A stretch of 64,000 nucleotides of DNA from Alphaproteobacteria bacterium (lineage in GTDB: Bacteria; Pseudomonadota; Alphaproteobacteria; Micavibrionales; Micavibrionaceae), in contig JAJFGU010000021.1 of assembly GCA_021775955.1 (NCBI GenBank), forward strand, positions 62,001-126,000. Reading direction: 5' to 3'. A program made the position numbers and the translations under genes. Below are positions 18,020-27,239 of this stretch, piece after piece (position 1 is the stretch's first letter; the number at the start of each line of letters is the position of its first letter). The notes under the pieces were generated by a model, which searched no databases, had not been told where the DNA came from, and worked only from the letters and a program-made list of their open reading frames with translations.

Positions 18020-19669
18020 ATGGCGATCCCTCGGCAAGATGTATTTAATCATTATAGAGCGCTCTCGGGTGATATGACGGCGGCGATGAGAAATGGTGGA
18101 CCGCGTAATGAAATCACACGTGACCCAGACGCACCTTACCCTGCTATCGGAATTTTTCCACTGGCCCGTAATTTTGAAGGCGCCAGCGCCGTGCCGGTAA
18201 ATGGTATGACGGACGACCCCCAAATTACAGAAAGCGTTTCCGGGGCAGGCTCTCTTTATTCAAGTAGCCTGTACGGAAACATTCTAAGCCTTAAGGTCCA
18301 AAGCGGAGAAGCAACCAGCTTTAACGTAGACGGCGGTGGAGAAAGTAGCAACAACACCAGTGATTCAAAAAAGAAAATTGAAGAGCGCTTGTATTATCAA
18401 ATGCTCGCCACCCAAGCAGTCGCCATGGAACAACTTATGGCAGACACAAACAGCCTAATGGATGACATTAATAATACCATTCGACGAAACGCTGCCTTCT
18501 GTGTGTTGGCGGGGCAAGCCATAGAAGGCATGGATATAAATAACCCTCTTTATCAGGAGGCAAAGGAAGCATTCGAACGGACCGTAGGCATAGGAACTGA
18601 GCTTGAAGAACTGAAGCAGAAGATGGCTGAGAACAAACAAGAAATGCAGGTGGCACTACAAAAAGAGGGCCTTACAGAAAGCCAAAAAGCGGAAATTGTG
18701 AAATCATTCATGGAAACTGAAAAAGGCTACAAAGAACAAAGAGTCAATCTGTATCAAGAGCTTGATTACTACAGAGGAGTTCAAATAGAAATAGCGGCGG
18801 GTACACCTTTAGGACAACAGATGGTTGCCAGCATAACAGGGCTAAGCGTAGAGGAACTAAACTCTTTAGACGCAATGGACCAGAAACTTGCATCCATCAG
18901 TACTGAATATGAATCACTGGGTGGAAACAAAATTTACTTACACTTGGAAAATGAATTCAAACCCGGACAAGATTCAGGGTTTTTTGATGTTTTCCAAGAT
19001 GGCAAGGGAGACAATTTTGCTGTCGTACCACAGGAGAACGGAACATTATCACGGGTTTATTTTGAGGGCAAAGCTGGCGACAAAAGCTTCACTGATGGCA
19101 ACATAGACTGGGCCAAACAAAACCAGGAGGACACGCTTTTTACCGAGAAGTTTTTAGATAGAAAAACAATACTGGCCCAGGACTCTGATCAAGCAAAACA
19201 CATTTCAAAGATACTAGTAACACAAACACATCTAGAGCGTGAATCCGATACACTCTGGGCAAAGCTGGATGATCCGGCACCCAGCCCGACAGACCTAATA
19301 CAGCTCGTCAAAGAATTTTCAGCAAAGAACGGCAATGTTATTGAGTTGGCAGAGCTGAAGGAACGTATCGGCACCCCCTCCCCTGAATTGCAGGCAAAGC
19401 TTGCTGACATGATGGGTCATGAAAAGATCAGCGTAGATTTAAGACACGCTGATCCCAGCCTTCGGGATGCTTTCTCCCCCATGCTCGCTTATGGCGTTCA
19501 AACAGAACCTTATAGTGATTTCGCATCGACAATGGATCCGGATGCACCGGTAGAAGTAGCAAAAGTAGCCGGACCTGCACCGCAAGACGGCCTACAAAAG
19601 ACCGACCCGGTCCTAACGGCAGAAGCTAAAAACATCCCATCGGGCCCGAGCGGCAGCATGGGCGCCTAA
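18020..19669 (+). CDS. Uncharacterised 549-residue protein with coiled coil
   Basis: I do not recognise the family. There is no signal peptide or membrane span. Residues about 115-255 are rich in Glu, Lys, Gln and Leu (ELEELKQKMAENKQEMQ) and should form long helices or a coiled coil; the first 110 residues look disordered (GGGESSNNTSDSKKK), and the C-terminal 50 are Pro/Ala-rich. The reading frame is long and its own promoter lies upstream, so it is certainly a gene. It is AT-rich relative to neighbours and lies opposite to the mdh-sucC direction. A secreted effector or a structural protein are both possible. Confidence 0.75.
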   Translation: MAIPRQDVFNHYRALSGDMTAAMRNGGPRNEITRDPDAPYPAIGIFPLARNFEGASAVPVNGMTDDPQITESVSGAGSLYSSSLYGNILSLKVQSGEATSFNVDGGGESSNNTSDSKKKIEERLYYQMLATQAVAMEQLMADTNSLMDDINNTIRRNAAFCVLAGQAIEGMDINNPLYQEAKEAFERTVGIGTELEELKQKMAENKQEMQVALQKEGLTESQKAEIVKSFMETEKGYKEQRVNLYQELDYYRGVQIEIAAGTPLGQQMVASITGLSVEELNSLDAMDQKLASISTEYESLGGNKIYLHLENEFKPGQDSGFFDVFQDGKGDNFAVVPQENGTLSRVYFEGKAGDKSFTDGNIDWAKQNQEDTLFTEKFLDRKTILAQDSDQAKHISKILVTQTHLERESDTLWAKLDDPAPSPTDLIQLVKEFSAKNGNVIELAELKERIGTPSPELQAKLADMMGHEKISVDLRHADPSLRDAFSPMLAYGVQTEPYSDFASTMDPDAPVEVAKVAGPAPQDGLQKTDPVLTAEAKNIPSGPSGSMGA

Positions 19670-19685
19670 AACCCCCAACACCCAT

Positions 19686-19815
19686 TGTCATCCCGTTGGC
19701 ACGCCGCGTAAGCGGCGTTCGCACGAACGGGATCCATATGTCGGCGATCTTTGATCGTCGTCTTTTCTGGACCCCGGCTGTCTAAGTCCACCTTCGGTGA
19801 ACCGCCGGGGTGACG
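19686..19815 (+). repeat. Palindromic repeat family 3, copy 1
   Basis: It begins TGTCATCCCG and ends CGGGGTGACG, outer arms that pair imperfectly. Internal hairpins include ACGCCGC/GCGGCGT with a GTAA loop inside CCCGTT/AACGGG, and GACCCCGGC/GCCGGGGTGAC near the end. It resembles the GTCATCCCG...GGATCC...GGGATGACG dispersed palindromes of many alphaproteobacteria. The second copy is at 41447-41573. The rest of the gap (19816-19920) shows no gene. Confidence 0.8.
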
Positions 19816-19920
19816 GTTTGGGGATCTTAGCGGTTTATTTACCTTATCGCGGCACACTGGAAGAAAGAGCGCGTTATTCGCGCCATAAATAACTGCGTCC
19901 CATAAACGCTGCGTCTTAAA

Positions 19921-20192
19921 GGGCGTACAGACAATCAGCACATGAGATTTTGTAAGGAAATAACCGTGAAGATACAAGGAAAACGGGCGCCGAGACTAGC
20001 AGCGCTAATTGCAAGCCTGTTTGACGCTGTAGATTCGTGGTTATTTCCTTACCCTCTGGGCGCTGCGAATTTTTGTGCCTGTTTGCTCAAACCGCTTGAA
20101 CGTAGCTATGGCTATGTCCATGCGCGTTCTTCACAAACATCCATCAAAAATTCGCTTTGCGCAAAATCCATGCGGTAATTGTCTGTACGCCC
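19921..20192 (+). repeat. Structured repeat family 1, copy B (candidate RNA element)
   Basis: Same architecture as 2521-2791, on the plus strand. P1 pairs 19921-19935 with 20178-20192 (15 perfect pairs), P2 pairs 19952-19965 with 20039-20052 (14 perfect pairs), P2a pairs 19981-19988 with 20015-20022 (one G-U), and P3 pairs 20065-20075 with 20145-20155 (11 perfect pairs). P1 and P2 arm sequences differ from the other copy while pairing is kept. The stretch around GTGCCTGTTTG, CAAACCGCTTGA and GTAGCTATGGCTATG is nearly identical. It ends 21 nt before the start of the gene at 20214, in the same orientation. Confidence 0.8.
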
Positions 20193-20213
20193 TAAACAAT
20201 TCACTGAAAAGCC

Positions 20214-21149
20214 ATGACAAAAATGATTTTCAAATCGCTGTTTGCCGCTGTTTTTGCGCTTGTTTTGATCTGCTTTGTGTCGGATCAGGGGATGGCGGGC
20301 ATTGGCTCGTCCAAAGCGGTCAAGAAAATCCTGCCCAAGCCGGCCCTTAATTGCATGGCCGGACCGAGCACGCCACATCATATCACCATCAGCCTGCACC
20401 GGGACGACAAGCAGGATATGAAACTGGCGCAGTCTTATATGAACTTCATGCGTGCGCAGGGCGGCGACCCCGGTGTTATCAAATCGCTCTATCGCGCCAG
20501 TATCAAAACCGGGGTGAGTTTTGAGCTGCTTTTGCTCAAAGCAAGTTTAGAGAGTGACATGGGCCGTTTTACCACTGCGGCGCGTTCCACCGCGCGCGGT
20601 GTGTTTCAATATATCGAGCCGACATGGCTAATCCTGATGAAGCGCTACGGCGCCAAAATCGGCTTTGAGGAATACGCCAAGGCGATCAAGATCAGCAACC
20701 GCAAAGGATTCCCCTATTTAAAAGGCAATGACAAACATCTGCGCGCCGAGATTCTAGCGCTGCGCCATGACGCCGATATTTCTGCGCTGATCAAAGCCTT
20801 TCAGATCATCGAGGAAACCGACGTGATCCGTCATTATAAGAACAGCAAAAAAGTCACCGCCACCGATCACTATATCGCCCATATGATGGGATTAAATTTG
20901 GCGAAGGATTTTTATGATATGAAGAACAAGAATTCTGTTTTGGCTGTGGCGCGGCTGAAAAACCCGCAAATGCGCGAAGCAGCGATGCTGAACAAGATTT
21001 TCTTTTATCACAAGAAAACACCGCTCACCGCACCGCAAGCCTATGTGAAGTTTGAAAAACGCGTGAGCCACGAGATTAAGAAGCTTAAGAATGTCGCCCG
21101 CTATAGCGGCAAGCAAGCTTGTGTTTTTGCTTCTGCGGAGATTAATTAA
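20214..21149 (+). CDS. Exported lytic transglycosylase-like protein
   Basis: 311 residues. A Sec signal peptide (SLFAAVFALVLICFV, cleavage after about residue 28) is followed by an SLT/lysozyme-like domain. SFELLLLKASLESDMGRF contains the probable catalytic Glu, and STARGVFQYIEPTW matches the Gly-Phe-Gln part of the fold. It should act on peptidoglycan in the periplasm. The basic C-terminal third has no identifiable domain. The ATG lies just after repeat family 1 copy B, so any transcript from upstream would carry the element as its leader. Confidence 0.75.
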   Translation: MTKMIFKSLFAAVFALVLICFVSDQGMAGIGSSKAVKKILPKPALNCMAGPSTPHHITISLHRDDKQDMKLAQSYMNFMRAQGGDPGVIKSLYRASIKTGVSFELLLLKASLESDMGRFTTAARSTARGVFQYIEPTWLILMKRYGAKIGFEEYAKAIKISNRKGFPYLKGNDKHLRAEILALRHDADISALIKAFQIIEETDVIRHYKNSKKVTATDHYIAHMMGLNLAKDFYDMKNKNSVLAVARLKNPQMREAAMLNKIFFYHKKTPLTAPQAYVKFEKRVSHEIKKLKNVARYSGKQACVFASAEIN

Positions 21150-21166
21150 ACAACCACCCACAATAA

Positions 21167-21400
21167 TCAGGAGGGATGAGGATTTGTAATTTTTGCCCAG
21201 GCATCCTCAGCAACCTGCCGTTGCGGCGAACGCTTGGTTACTCGCTGACTTCTATCCAGATTTACAGGCTCTTCTACAGGCATACACCTTTCACGAGATA
21301 TCCTTTCCGATGAAGCTGCCACCCTACGGGTAGCCCCGGAAGATTCCCAAACAAAGCTATCAAGGTTTATACGGCCCGTATTTTCTCCAGAATTTTCCAT
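21167..21400 (-). CDS. Small uncharacterised basic protein
   Basis: 77 residues starting MENSGENTGRINL, rich in Arg, Ser and Glu, without membrane segment. AGGAGAG eight bases before the ATG is a good ribosome site and is the main reason to call it. No family is recognised. It is convergent with the gene ending at 21149. Confidence 0.45.
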   Translation of the reverse strand: MENSGENTGRINLDSFVWESSGATRRVAASSERISRERCMPVEEPVNLDRSQRVTKRSPQRQVAEDAWAKITNPHPS

Positions 21401-21490
21401 TTTACTCTCCTAATTTATTAAACCAGTCCCGGTAAAATACACAATTTTTGTGATTATGTCAAACAATTTATGCCGTTTCAATAAAAGTCC

Positions 21491-21572
21491 GTCACCCCTC
21501 ACCCACTGCGGCTATGGCGCTAACGCGCCGAGCCTCGTTACCCTCTCCCCATGGGAGAGGGTGTGGGAGGGA
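21491..21572. repeat. Palindromic repeat family 2, copy 1 (short)
   Basis: Contains CCCCTCACCCACTGCGGCT, GCCTCGTTACCCTCTCCCCATGGGAGAGGG written as two parts, and GTGTGGGAGG. The CCCTCTCCC/GGGAGAGGG hairpin is the family core. Related copies are at 58065-58184 and 60659-60791; this one lacks the long right arm. Confidence 0.75.
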
Positions 21573-21597
21573 ACCGTAAGGAACAGCCCCAAATTAT

Positions 21598-21729
21598 TTC
21601 TACATTCAAAGAGAAATACGGCGAAAGCCAAACGTTTCGAGAACCGGAAGCGTAAATGTATTGGACATACATGCGAACCGGAAGCGCAGAAACGTTTGGT
21701 TTGCAGCCTATTTATCGAAGAATGTAGGA
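21598..21729. repeat. Structured repeat family 4, copy C
   Basis: Closing stem 21600-21607/21720-21727 (CTACATTC/GAATGTAG), long stem 21625-21638/21689-21702 (13 Watson-Crick pairs and one G-U), and apical hairpin 21656-21661/21667-21672 with a five-base loop. Copy D at 62028-62160 has the same layout and the same unpaired sequence (CGAGAACCG, GCAGCC or GCAGGCC then ATTTATC) but different paired bases. On the minus strand the element begins 6 nt after the mdh stop. With the family 2 copy it fills the 333-nt gap 21401-21733. Confidence 0.75.
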
Positions 21730-21733
21730 AGAA

Positions 21734-22732
21734 TTATGCCGCCTCGGACTTCCCGCCCAAAAGATGCTCGACCCCGTCACGTTCTTCACGCAGCTCCTTA
21801 TCGGTTTCATCCATGCGGCCACGTGAAAAATCATTAATCTCCAGCCCCTGGACGATCTCATATTTGCCACCACTGCAGGTCACCGGATAGCCGTAAATCA
21901 CGCCTTCTTCAATGCCATAGGAACCATCGGCGGGAATCCCCATCGAGGTCCAGTCACCATCGGGTGTGCCCAGCGCCCAATCGCGCATATGATCGATCGC
22001 CGCACTGGCCGCGCTCGCCGCTGAAGACGCGCCGCGTGCCTTGATGATCGCCGCGCCACGCTGCTGCACATCGGGAATGAAGGTGCCTTCATACCAGTCC
22101 TGATCAACTTTCGAGAGCGCCGTTTCGCCTTTGACGGTTGTGTGGTGCAGATCGGGATATTGCGTTGCACTGTGATTGCCCCAGATAATCATTTTTTGAA
22201 TGTCCGTGGAATCGGTGCCGGTCTTTTCAGCCAGCCCGCTCATCGCGCGGTTGTGATCGAGGCGCACCATCGCGGTGAAACATTTGGGGTCCAGATCCGG
22301 CGCGCTTTGCTGCGCGATCAGCGCATTGGTGTTGGCCGGGTTGCCGACGACCAGAACCTTCACATCGCGGCTGGCGTGATCGTTCAGCGCTTTGCCCTGC
22401 GGGCCGAAAATCCCGCCATTGGCCTGAAGCAAATCCTTGCGCTCCATTCCATCCTTGCGCGGCATGGCACCAACCAGAAACGCAAAATCCACATCCTTAA
22501 ACGCGACATTGGCATCATCGGTCGACACAATCCCTTTCAATGTCGGAAAGGCACAATCATTAAGCTCCATCGCCACACCATCGAGTGCGCCCAGCGCCGG
22601 GGTAATTTCCAATAGGTGTAATATGACCGGCTGATCCGGCCCCAGCATATCCCCGGAAGCAAGGCGGAAAAGCAAAGCATAGCCGATCTGGCCGGCGGCC
22701 CCGGTAACTGCGATACGAACGGGTGATTTCAT
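21734..22732 (-). CDS. mdh: Malate dehydrogenase, cytosolic (type 2) form
   Basis: Oxidises malate to oxaloacetate with NAD in the TCA cycle. [22 protein letters not shown] is the nucleotide-binding start, with [30 protein letters not shown] (substrate arginines), [10 protein letters not shown], and the catalytic His in [12 protein letters not shown]. These mark the cytosolic-type MDH, 332 residues, rather than the lactate-dehydrogenase-like MDH usual beside sucCD in alphaproteobacteria. Start ATG 22732 fits the family; the frame is open 20 codons further. Confidence 0.96.
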   Translation of the reverse strand: MKSPVRIAVTGAAGQIGYALLFRLASGDMLGPDQPVILHLLEITPALGALDGVAMELNDCAFPTLKGIVSTDDANVAFKDVDFAFLVGAMPRKDGMERKDLLQANGGIFGPQGKALNDHASRDVKVLVVGNPANTNALIAQQSAPDLDPKCFTAMVRLDHNRAMSGLAEKTGTDSTDIQKMIIWGNHSATQYPDLHHTTVKGETALSKVDQDWYEGTFIPDVQQRGAAIIKARGASSAASAASAAIDHMRDWALGTPDGDWTSMGIPADGSYGIEEGVIYGYPVTCSGGKYEIVQGLEINDFSRGRMDETDKELREERDGVEHLLGGKSEAA

Positions 22733-22810
22733 GATGGATGACCTTTCTGTGTGAATAACGTGAATCGGATTATAGACCGCGAATGGATGCAAATAAACCT
22801 GAATACAGAA

Positions 22811-24088
22811 TTAGGCTGATTTGAGGCCCAAAAACTCGAGTTGCCAGTTGAGATCGTCCTCGGACATCGGGTAATCGGTGCCGTCTTTGGGATAGAGCAA
22901 ATCCTTGGGCTGGATATGGCCAATATCTTTTTGCAGGCGCAGCGCCATACGCATCGACAGCCCCGCCTTCCATGACAGGGCCACAATCGCCTTGGGCGCT
23001 TTCATTTCAAAAACCTTCACCACTTTGTCGACATCGGTACCGATCAGACGCGCAATCGCGCCATTGACAAACGCCTTGTCGCGCATCGCCAGCGCGTCGG
23101 ATATGGTTTCCTCATTCAGGCCCCCTTCCTGCGCCACTTTGTTGAGACGCTCCTCCACGCCTTCGCCGCCATCGTCATCACCTATCTCATACTCAAGGCG
23201 GCGACGGAAAATCGCGGCGATTTCTTCGCTCATCTGTTCGTCAAAATCTTCGCGCTCAAAAAGCAGGTCGCGCACCGAAGCATCGACAAATTCCGCAAGC
23301 TCTTTAACAATCGACAGCGGCAGCTTAGAGCGCGTCGCCATCGGATTTTGCCATTCGGGGAAATCTTTGGCCATCTCGACAATCGTATGCAGCAACGCTT
23401 CGGTAATTTTCGCGCGCGCATTGCCAATCAAAACCGAGCCACCCGGCACATCTTTGGTTTCAATTACCGCTTCGGATATATCCTCGCTGACATCCTCGCG
23501 TCCGGCTATAGCCTGCACCGCCCAGCTTGCAGGATGGCCCTTTAAAATATCCAGCAAATCATCATCGGATAACGCCGCGCAAAACCGCAAAATCGGCTCT
23601 GATACTTCGCGCTCGACATCGCGCGCCAGTTGTCCGGCAATTTTCGGTGGGGTGTGGGCGTGATCTTTTAGAGTTGAAGACAGTGCCACGCGGATTTTTA
23701 AAACCTCATCCAGTGCCAGCGTGCCGAGTGATTGCACGGCAAAGGCATAAAGCTGGCTGTGTTTGTCCTGGGATAAATCGGGCAATAGATCGACCATGCG
23801 CCGTGCCAGTGCCAGGCGCACATCTTCATCCTCATCCCTGGCCAAAATTTGCGTGGCCTGAACAGGCATTTCCTCGTTTTCTGCGACCGCCTTTCTGATC
23901 ATGGGATCAGGGTCCTTTTCCGCCAGATAGTATAAAATTTCCTTATGCGTCATGGAGTCTTTGGCCAGACTCATGCGCTTTTTTTTAGAGCCGGTCTTCG
24001 CCAGCTCTTTTTCTTTTTCGTAGCGTTCAGGATCTTGTTTTTGCTTATCCTTCCTGCTGCGCGCCGATTTCTTATAAAGTCGAAACAT
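22811..24088 (-). CDS. DUF2336 family protein
   Basis: 425 residues. A very basic N-terminus (KKSARSRKDKQKQ) precedes a helical-repeat DUF2336 domain: KDPDPMIRKAVAENEEMP and VRLALARRMVDLLPDLS resemble HEAT-like repeats, with VLIGNARAKITEALL in the middle. DUF2336 proteins are common in alphaproteobacteria; a role is not established. It lies between zapE and mdh on the same strand, 78 nt before mdh, and may be cotranscribed with both. Confidence 0.85.
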   Translation of the reverse strand: MFRLYKKSARSRKDKQKQDPERYEKEKELAKTGSKKKRMSLAKDSMTHKEILYYLAEKDPDPMIRKAVAENEEMPVQATQILARDEDEDVRLALARRMVDLLPDLSQDKHSQLYAFAVQSLGTLALDEVLKIRVALSSTLKDHAHTPPKIAGQLARDVEREVSEPILRFCAALSDDDLLDILKGHPASWAVQAIAGREDVSEDISEAVIETKDVPGGSVLIGNARAKITEALLHTIVEMAKDFPEWQNPMATRSKLPLSIVKELAEFVDASVRDLLFEREDFDEQMSEEIAAIFRRRLEYEIGDDDGGEGVEERLNKVAQEGGLNEETISDALAMRDKAFVNGAIARLIGTDVDKVVKVFEMKAPKAIVALSWKAGLSMRMALRLQKDIGHIQPKDLLYPKDGTDYPMSEDDLNWQLEFLGLKSA

Positions 24089-24151
24089 ATACGTTCTTTA
24101 ATCCTTATTTCCTTGCGAAAACCGTGCCAAAAACGGCAGCGAAAAGCAATT

Positions 24152-25270
24152 TTATTCCATTCCGAGGTATTTAGGGCTCTGCATTTCTAAAAGCCTTGAA
24201 ATAGTACGTTGAAATTCAAATTCGTGGTCGTGGCCCATATAGAGTTTATCGGGCGGGGCATCGGCTGTAATCACCAGATTGGTCTTGCTCTCATACAAAG
24301 CATCAATCAAAGTCATCAAGCGCTTGGCTTCGTTGCGGCGGTCATAGCCCAGCTTCGGTACGCCCTCGAGGAAAATCGTTGGAAATTTTTGTGCAATCGC
24401 CAGATAATCTTCCGCGCCGTGCGGCTGCTCACAAAGCTGCGAGAAACTAAAACGCGCGACACCTTTGGCGGTGGCCTCGACTTTGATCGTGCGGCCCTTG
24501 ACTTCAATCTCATCTTCATCCGCCAGTGCATTATCCGTCAGGGTATTAAAAACGCCATTGGCCTGACGGCGGGTTTCGCTGCCCAAAGGGTAGAAATAGG
24601 TGCCCTCGGAGCTCAAACATTGCGCGCGGTAATCGGTCGGGCTATCGAGATGAACAATTTCCAGCTTGTCTTTCAGGAGTTCAATAAAGGGCAAAAACAG
24701 CTCACGCTGCAATCCACCTTCATAAAGCCGGTCCGGCTCCCAGTTTGTCGTCGCCACCACCACGACATCACGTGCGAACAAAGCGGTAAACAGCCGCCCC
24801 AAGATCATCGCGTCCGCCACATCGGTGACATGAAATTCATCAAAACATAAAACGCGCGAGCGCCCGGCGATGTGCTCGGCCAGCGCAGGCAGCGCCGAGT
24901 CCATATCTTCGCTGATACTCTCATCCTTGCGCCGCGCATGCATGTAATCATGCACGTCAATCATAAAGGCATGAAAATGAATGCGGCATTTACTGATGTC
25001 ATCCGGGAGACATTCATAAAACAAATCCATGACCATCGACTTGCCACGCCCGACCCCGCCATGCATGTAAAGCCCCATCGGCACATCTTTGCCGCGCTTT
25101 GCCAGCCCGGTTACTTTTTCAAACCAACTCTTTGGTTTTTCTTCATGCGCCTTCATCAGCTCTTTATAGAGCCGCTGCAGCGAGGCAATCGCCTTTTCCT
25201 GAACCGGATCAGGCTTCAGCGCGCCGTCTTTGATACGTTTTTGATAAAGCTCAAGCGGAGTTTGGAACAT
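24152..25270 (-). CDS. zapE: Cell division protein ZapE, AFG1-like ATPase
   Basis: An AAA-type ATPase of 372 residues. Walker A is [12 protein letters not shown], Walker B is [10 protein letters not shown], and [17 protein letters not shown] includes the sensor region typical of the AFG1/ZapE family. In other bacteria it associates with the Z-ring or helps membrane protein turnover. It overlaps the tatC 3' end by 20 bp, implying translational coupling. Its place upstream of mdh is conserved in alphaproteobacteria, here with a DUF2336 gene in between. Confidence 0.93.
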   Translation of the reverse strand: MFQTPLELYQKRIKDGALKPDPVQEKAIASLQRLYKELMKAHEEKPKSWFEKVTGLAKRGKDVPMGLYMHGGVGRGKSMVMDLFYECLPDDISKCRIHFHAFMIDVHDYMHARRKDESISEDMDSALPALAEHIAGRSRVLCFDEFHVTDVADAMILGRLFTALFARDVVVVATTNWEPDRLYEGGLQRELFLPFIELLKDKLEIVHLDSPTDYRAQCLSSEGTYFYPLGSETRRQANGVFNTLTDNALADEDEIEVKGRTIKVEATAKGVARFSFSQLCEQPHGAEDYLAIAQKFPTIFLEGVPKLGYDRRNEAKRLMTLIDALYESKTNLVITADAPPDKLYMGHDHEFEFQRTISRLLEMQSPKYLGME

Positions 25271-26027
25271 TCTTGGCGGCCATGCGGATCAAAAGAATTG
25301 AAAGCTCATACAACCCTAATATTGGCACAGCAAGGAGGATTTGGCTAATCACATCCGGCGGAGTAAGGAAGGCAGCCACAACAAAGGTGGCAATGATCGC
25401 GTATTTGCGCTTTTTCGCCAGCGTATCGGCCGTTACCAGCCCGGCCCGGCCCATCAGGGTAAGCAGCACCGGAAGCTGAAAACACAAACCGAAGGCAAAA
25501 ATCAGCGTCATGATCAGATCGAGATATTCGCTAACCCGCGCCTCCAGTTGAATAGGTAGCGCGGTTTCGGAAGCCGTGCTTTGAAAGCTGAGGAAAAACG
25601 GCCAGGCCATTGGCAGCACAACGAAATACACCACCGCCCCGCCAAGAAAAAACAAAACCGGCGTTGCCATGAGAAACGGCAACAGCGCGCTGCGCTCGTT
25701 TTTATAAAGACCCGGCGCGACGAACAGCCAAACCTGCGCCAGCAAAATCGGAAAGGTCAAAAAGATACCGGCGAAAAATGCGACCTTGATATAGGTAAAG
25801 AACGCTTCGGTCAGGCCGGTATAGATAAGGCGCTGGGAATCCCCCGGCTCCATCGCCGCGGCCAGGGGGTTCACCAATATCCCGTAAATCTCCTCAACAA
25901 AGACAAAACACACGCCCGTGCCGACCACCATCGCCGCAATGGCCCAAAGCAATCTCTGGCGCAGCTCTACGAGATGCGATGTAAGCGGTTTGGATTCTGT
26001 AATGGCTTGCTCAGCCATCGGTGCCAT
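25251..26027 (-). CDS. tatC: Sec-independent protein translocase subunit TatC
   Basis: Polytopic receptor of the twin-arginine pathway, with six predicted spans. [14 protein letters not shown] at the N-terminus is the signal-recognising region, [30 protein letters not shown] is the conserved first loop (two parts), and [11 protein letters not shown]-like sequence appears as [13 protein letters not shown]. 258 residues, normal length. It overlaps tatB upstream by 17 bp and zapE downstream. Confidence 0.96.
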   Translation of the reverse strand: MAPMAEQAITESKPLTSHLVELRQRLLWAIAAMVVGTGVCFVFVEEIYGILVNPLAAAMEPGDSQRLIYTGLTEAFFTYIKVAFFAGIFLTFPILLAQVWLFVAPGLYKNERSALLPFLMATPVLFFLGGAVVYFVVLPMAWPFFLSFQSTASETALPIQLEARVSEYLDLIMTLIFAFGLCFQLPVLLTLMGRAGLVTADTLAKKRKYAIIATFVVAAFLTPPDVISQILLAVPILGLYELSILLIRMAAKNVPNSA

Positions 26028-26298
26028 CCGCTTTGTTGTCTAGAGGCTTCATAATCGCCTCGTCCGCGCCGGATTCATCGGTGTCTTTGGCCTCGAAATT
26101 GACGGATTTACGAATATCGTCAAGATCAGATTCGGTCATGAATTCCTCGAATTGCTGGGAAAAGGCATAACGGATATATTGCAGGCGGCGCACAACCCGG
26201 CCCAGCCCACGCATCAGGCTGGGAATCTCGTTCGGGCCGATCACCAGAACCGCCACGGCCATAATCATCAGTAATTCCGGTAAACCGAAGTCAAGCAT
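26011..26298 (-). CDS. tatB: Twin-arginine translocase subunit TatB
   Basis: 95 residues. One N-terminal membrane helix ([19 protein letters not shown], containing the Glu8-type acidic residue) followed by an amphipathic helix ([18 protein letters not shown]) and a hydrophilic acidic tail. The short tail is at the small end for TatB. Gene order tatA-tatB-tatC and the 8-bp gap from tatA support it over a second TatA. Confidence 0.93.
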   Translation of the reverse strand: MLDFGLPELLMIMAVAVLVIGPNEIPSLMRGLGRVVRRLQYIRYAFSQQFEEFMTESDLDDIRKSVNFEAKDTDESGADEAIMKPLDNKADGTDG

Positions 26299-26306
26299 AG
26301 GATTTT

Positions 26307-26504
26307 CTATGGGTGTTCGCTGTTGTCGTCTTCTTCTTTGGTGTCATCGGACACGGCCTTTGGCTCATCGTCATCCTTCAGGCCCTTTTTGAAGCTTTTA
26401 ACGCCCTTGGCAAGGTTTTCCATGATCGCCGGCACACGGCTCGCACCGAAAAGCAAAACCAAAAGCAATATAATCAGTAATATCTGTACCGGTCCGGGGG
26501 TCAT
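26307..26504 (-). CDS. tatA: Twin-arginine translocase subunit TatA
   Basis: 65 residues, pore-forming subunit. A single N-terminal helix (VQILLIILLLVLLFGASRVP) has the FGxxxVP hinge, then an amphipathic LAKGVKSFKKGLKDD and an acidic tail. It begins 3 nt after the scpB stop, so it belongs to the same transcript. Confidence 0.95.
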   Translation of the reverse strand: MTPGPVQILLIILLLVLLFGASRVPAIMENLAKGVKSFKKGLKDDDEPKAVSDDTKEEDDNSEHP

Positions 26505-26507
26505 GGC

Positions 26508-27239
26508 TTAGGCGCTTTCCTTTTGCTGTTCTTCCGAGAAGTTCTCGTTGCCAACGTCTTCCTCTAATTCCGCTTCGGAATCCTCCTTAAAATCGTCTTC
26601 AATTTCGTCGTCTTCCGGCTCTTCTTCTATACCTTCTTCGTCTTCCTGTCCATCAAGGTCTTGTCCAGCAAACAGGTCACCGGAGCCCGGAATCGCCTCT
26701 ATCGCCGGACGGCGATCCAGCAGGCCGGCCGCCTTCAAATCATCAAATCCCGGCAAATCGGTGAGTGCCTCAAGGCTGAACTGATCCAGAAGCGCACCGG
26801 TGCTGACCCAGGTCAGCGGACGGCCCGGCGTATTGCGCCGCCTGCCCGGCTTGATCCAGCCCACTTCCATCAGTGCATCAAGCGTACCTCTATGCGTGCC
26901 AACGCCGCGGATATTTTCAATTTCGGCGCGGGTGATCGGCTGGTGATAGGCGATAATCGCCAGTGTTTCCATTGCTGCGCGTGAGAGTTTTTTCTGCACC
27001 TTGCGCTCAAGCTGCAGCGACTCGGCCAGATCAGGCGCGCTGCGAAAGGCCCAGCTGCCTTCCATCTCGACCAGATGCACGCCGCGACCTTTATAGTCTT
27101 CCTTAAGCTGCATCAGCAAACCACCTACATCGGCATCATCCGGCATACGCTCATGCAAGGCCTTGGTGCCGAGCGGCTCGGCGCTGGCAAAGAGCAAAGC
27201 CTCCAGAATGCGGCCGTGATCGATTGCGTCATCACTCAT
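26508..27239 (-). CDS. scpB: Segregation and condensation protein B
   Basis: Partner of ScpA and SMC in chromosome condensation. Two winged-helix domains are visible: [17 protein letters not shown] at the start and [26 protein letters not shown] in the middle (first residue here Met). An unusually long acidic tail (about residues 190-243, rich in Glu and Asp) is outside the domain. It overlaps scpA through ATGA. 243 residues. Confidence 0.95.
   Translation of the reverse strand: [243 protein letters not shown]

Noticed and set aside
19686-21729. CRISPR array or insertion sequence in the repeat-rich gap
   Set aside because: Repeats are few, palindromic and not evenly spaced, and there is no transposase or cas gene.
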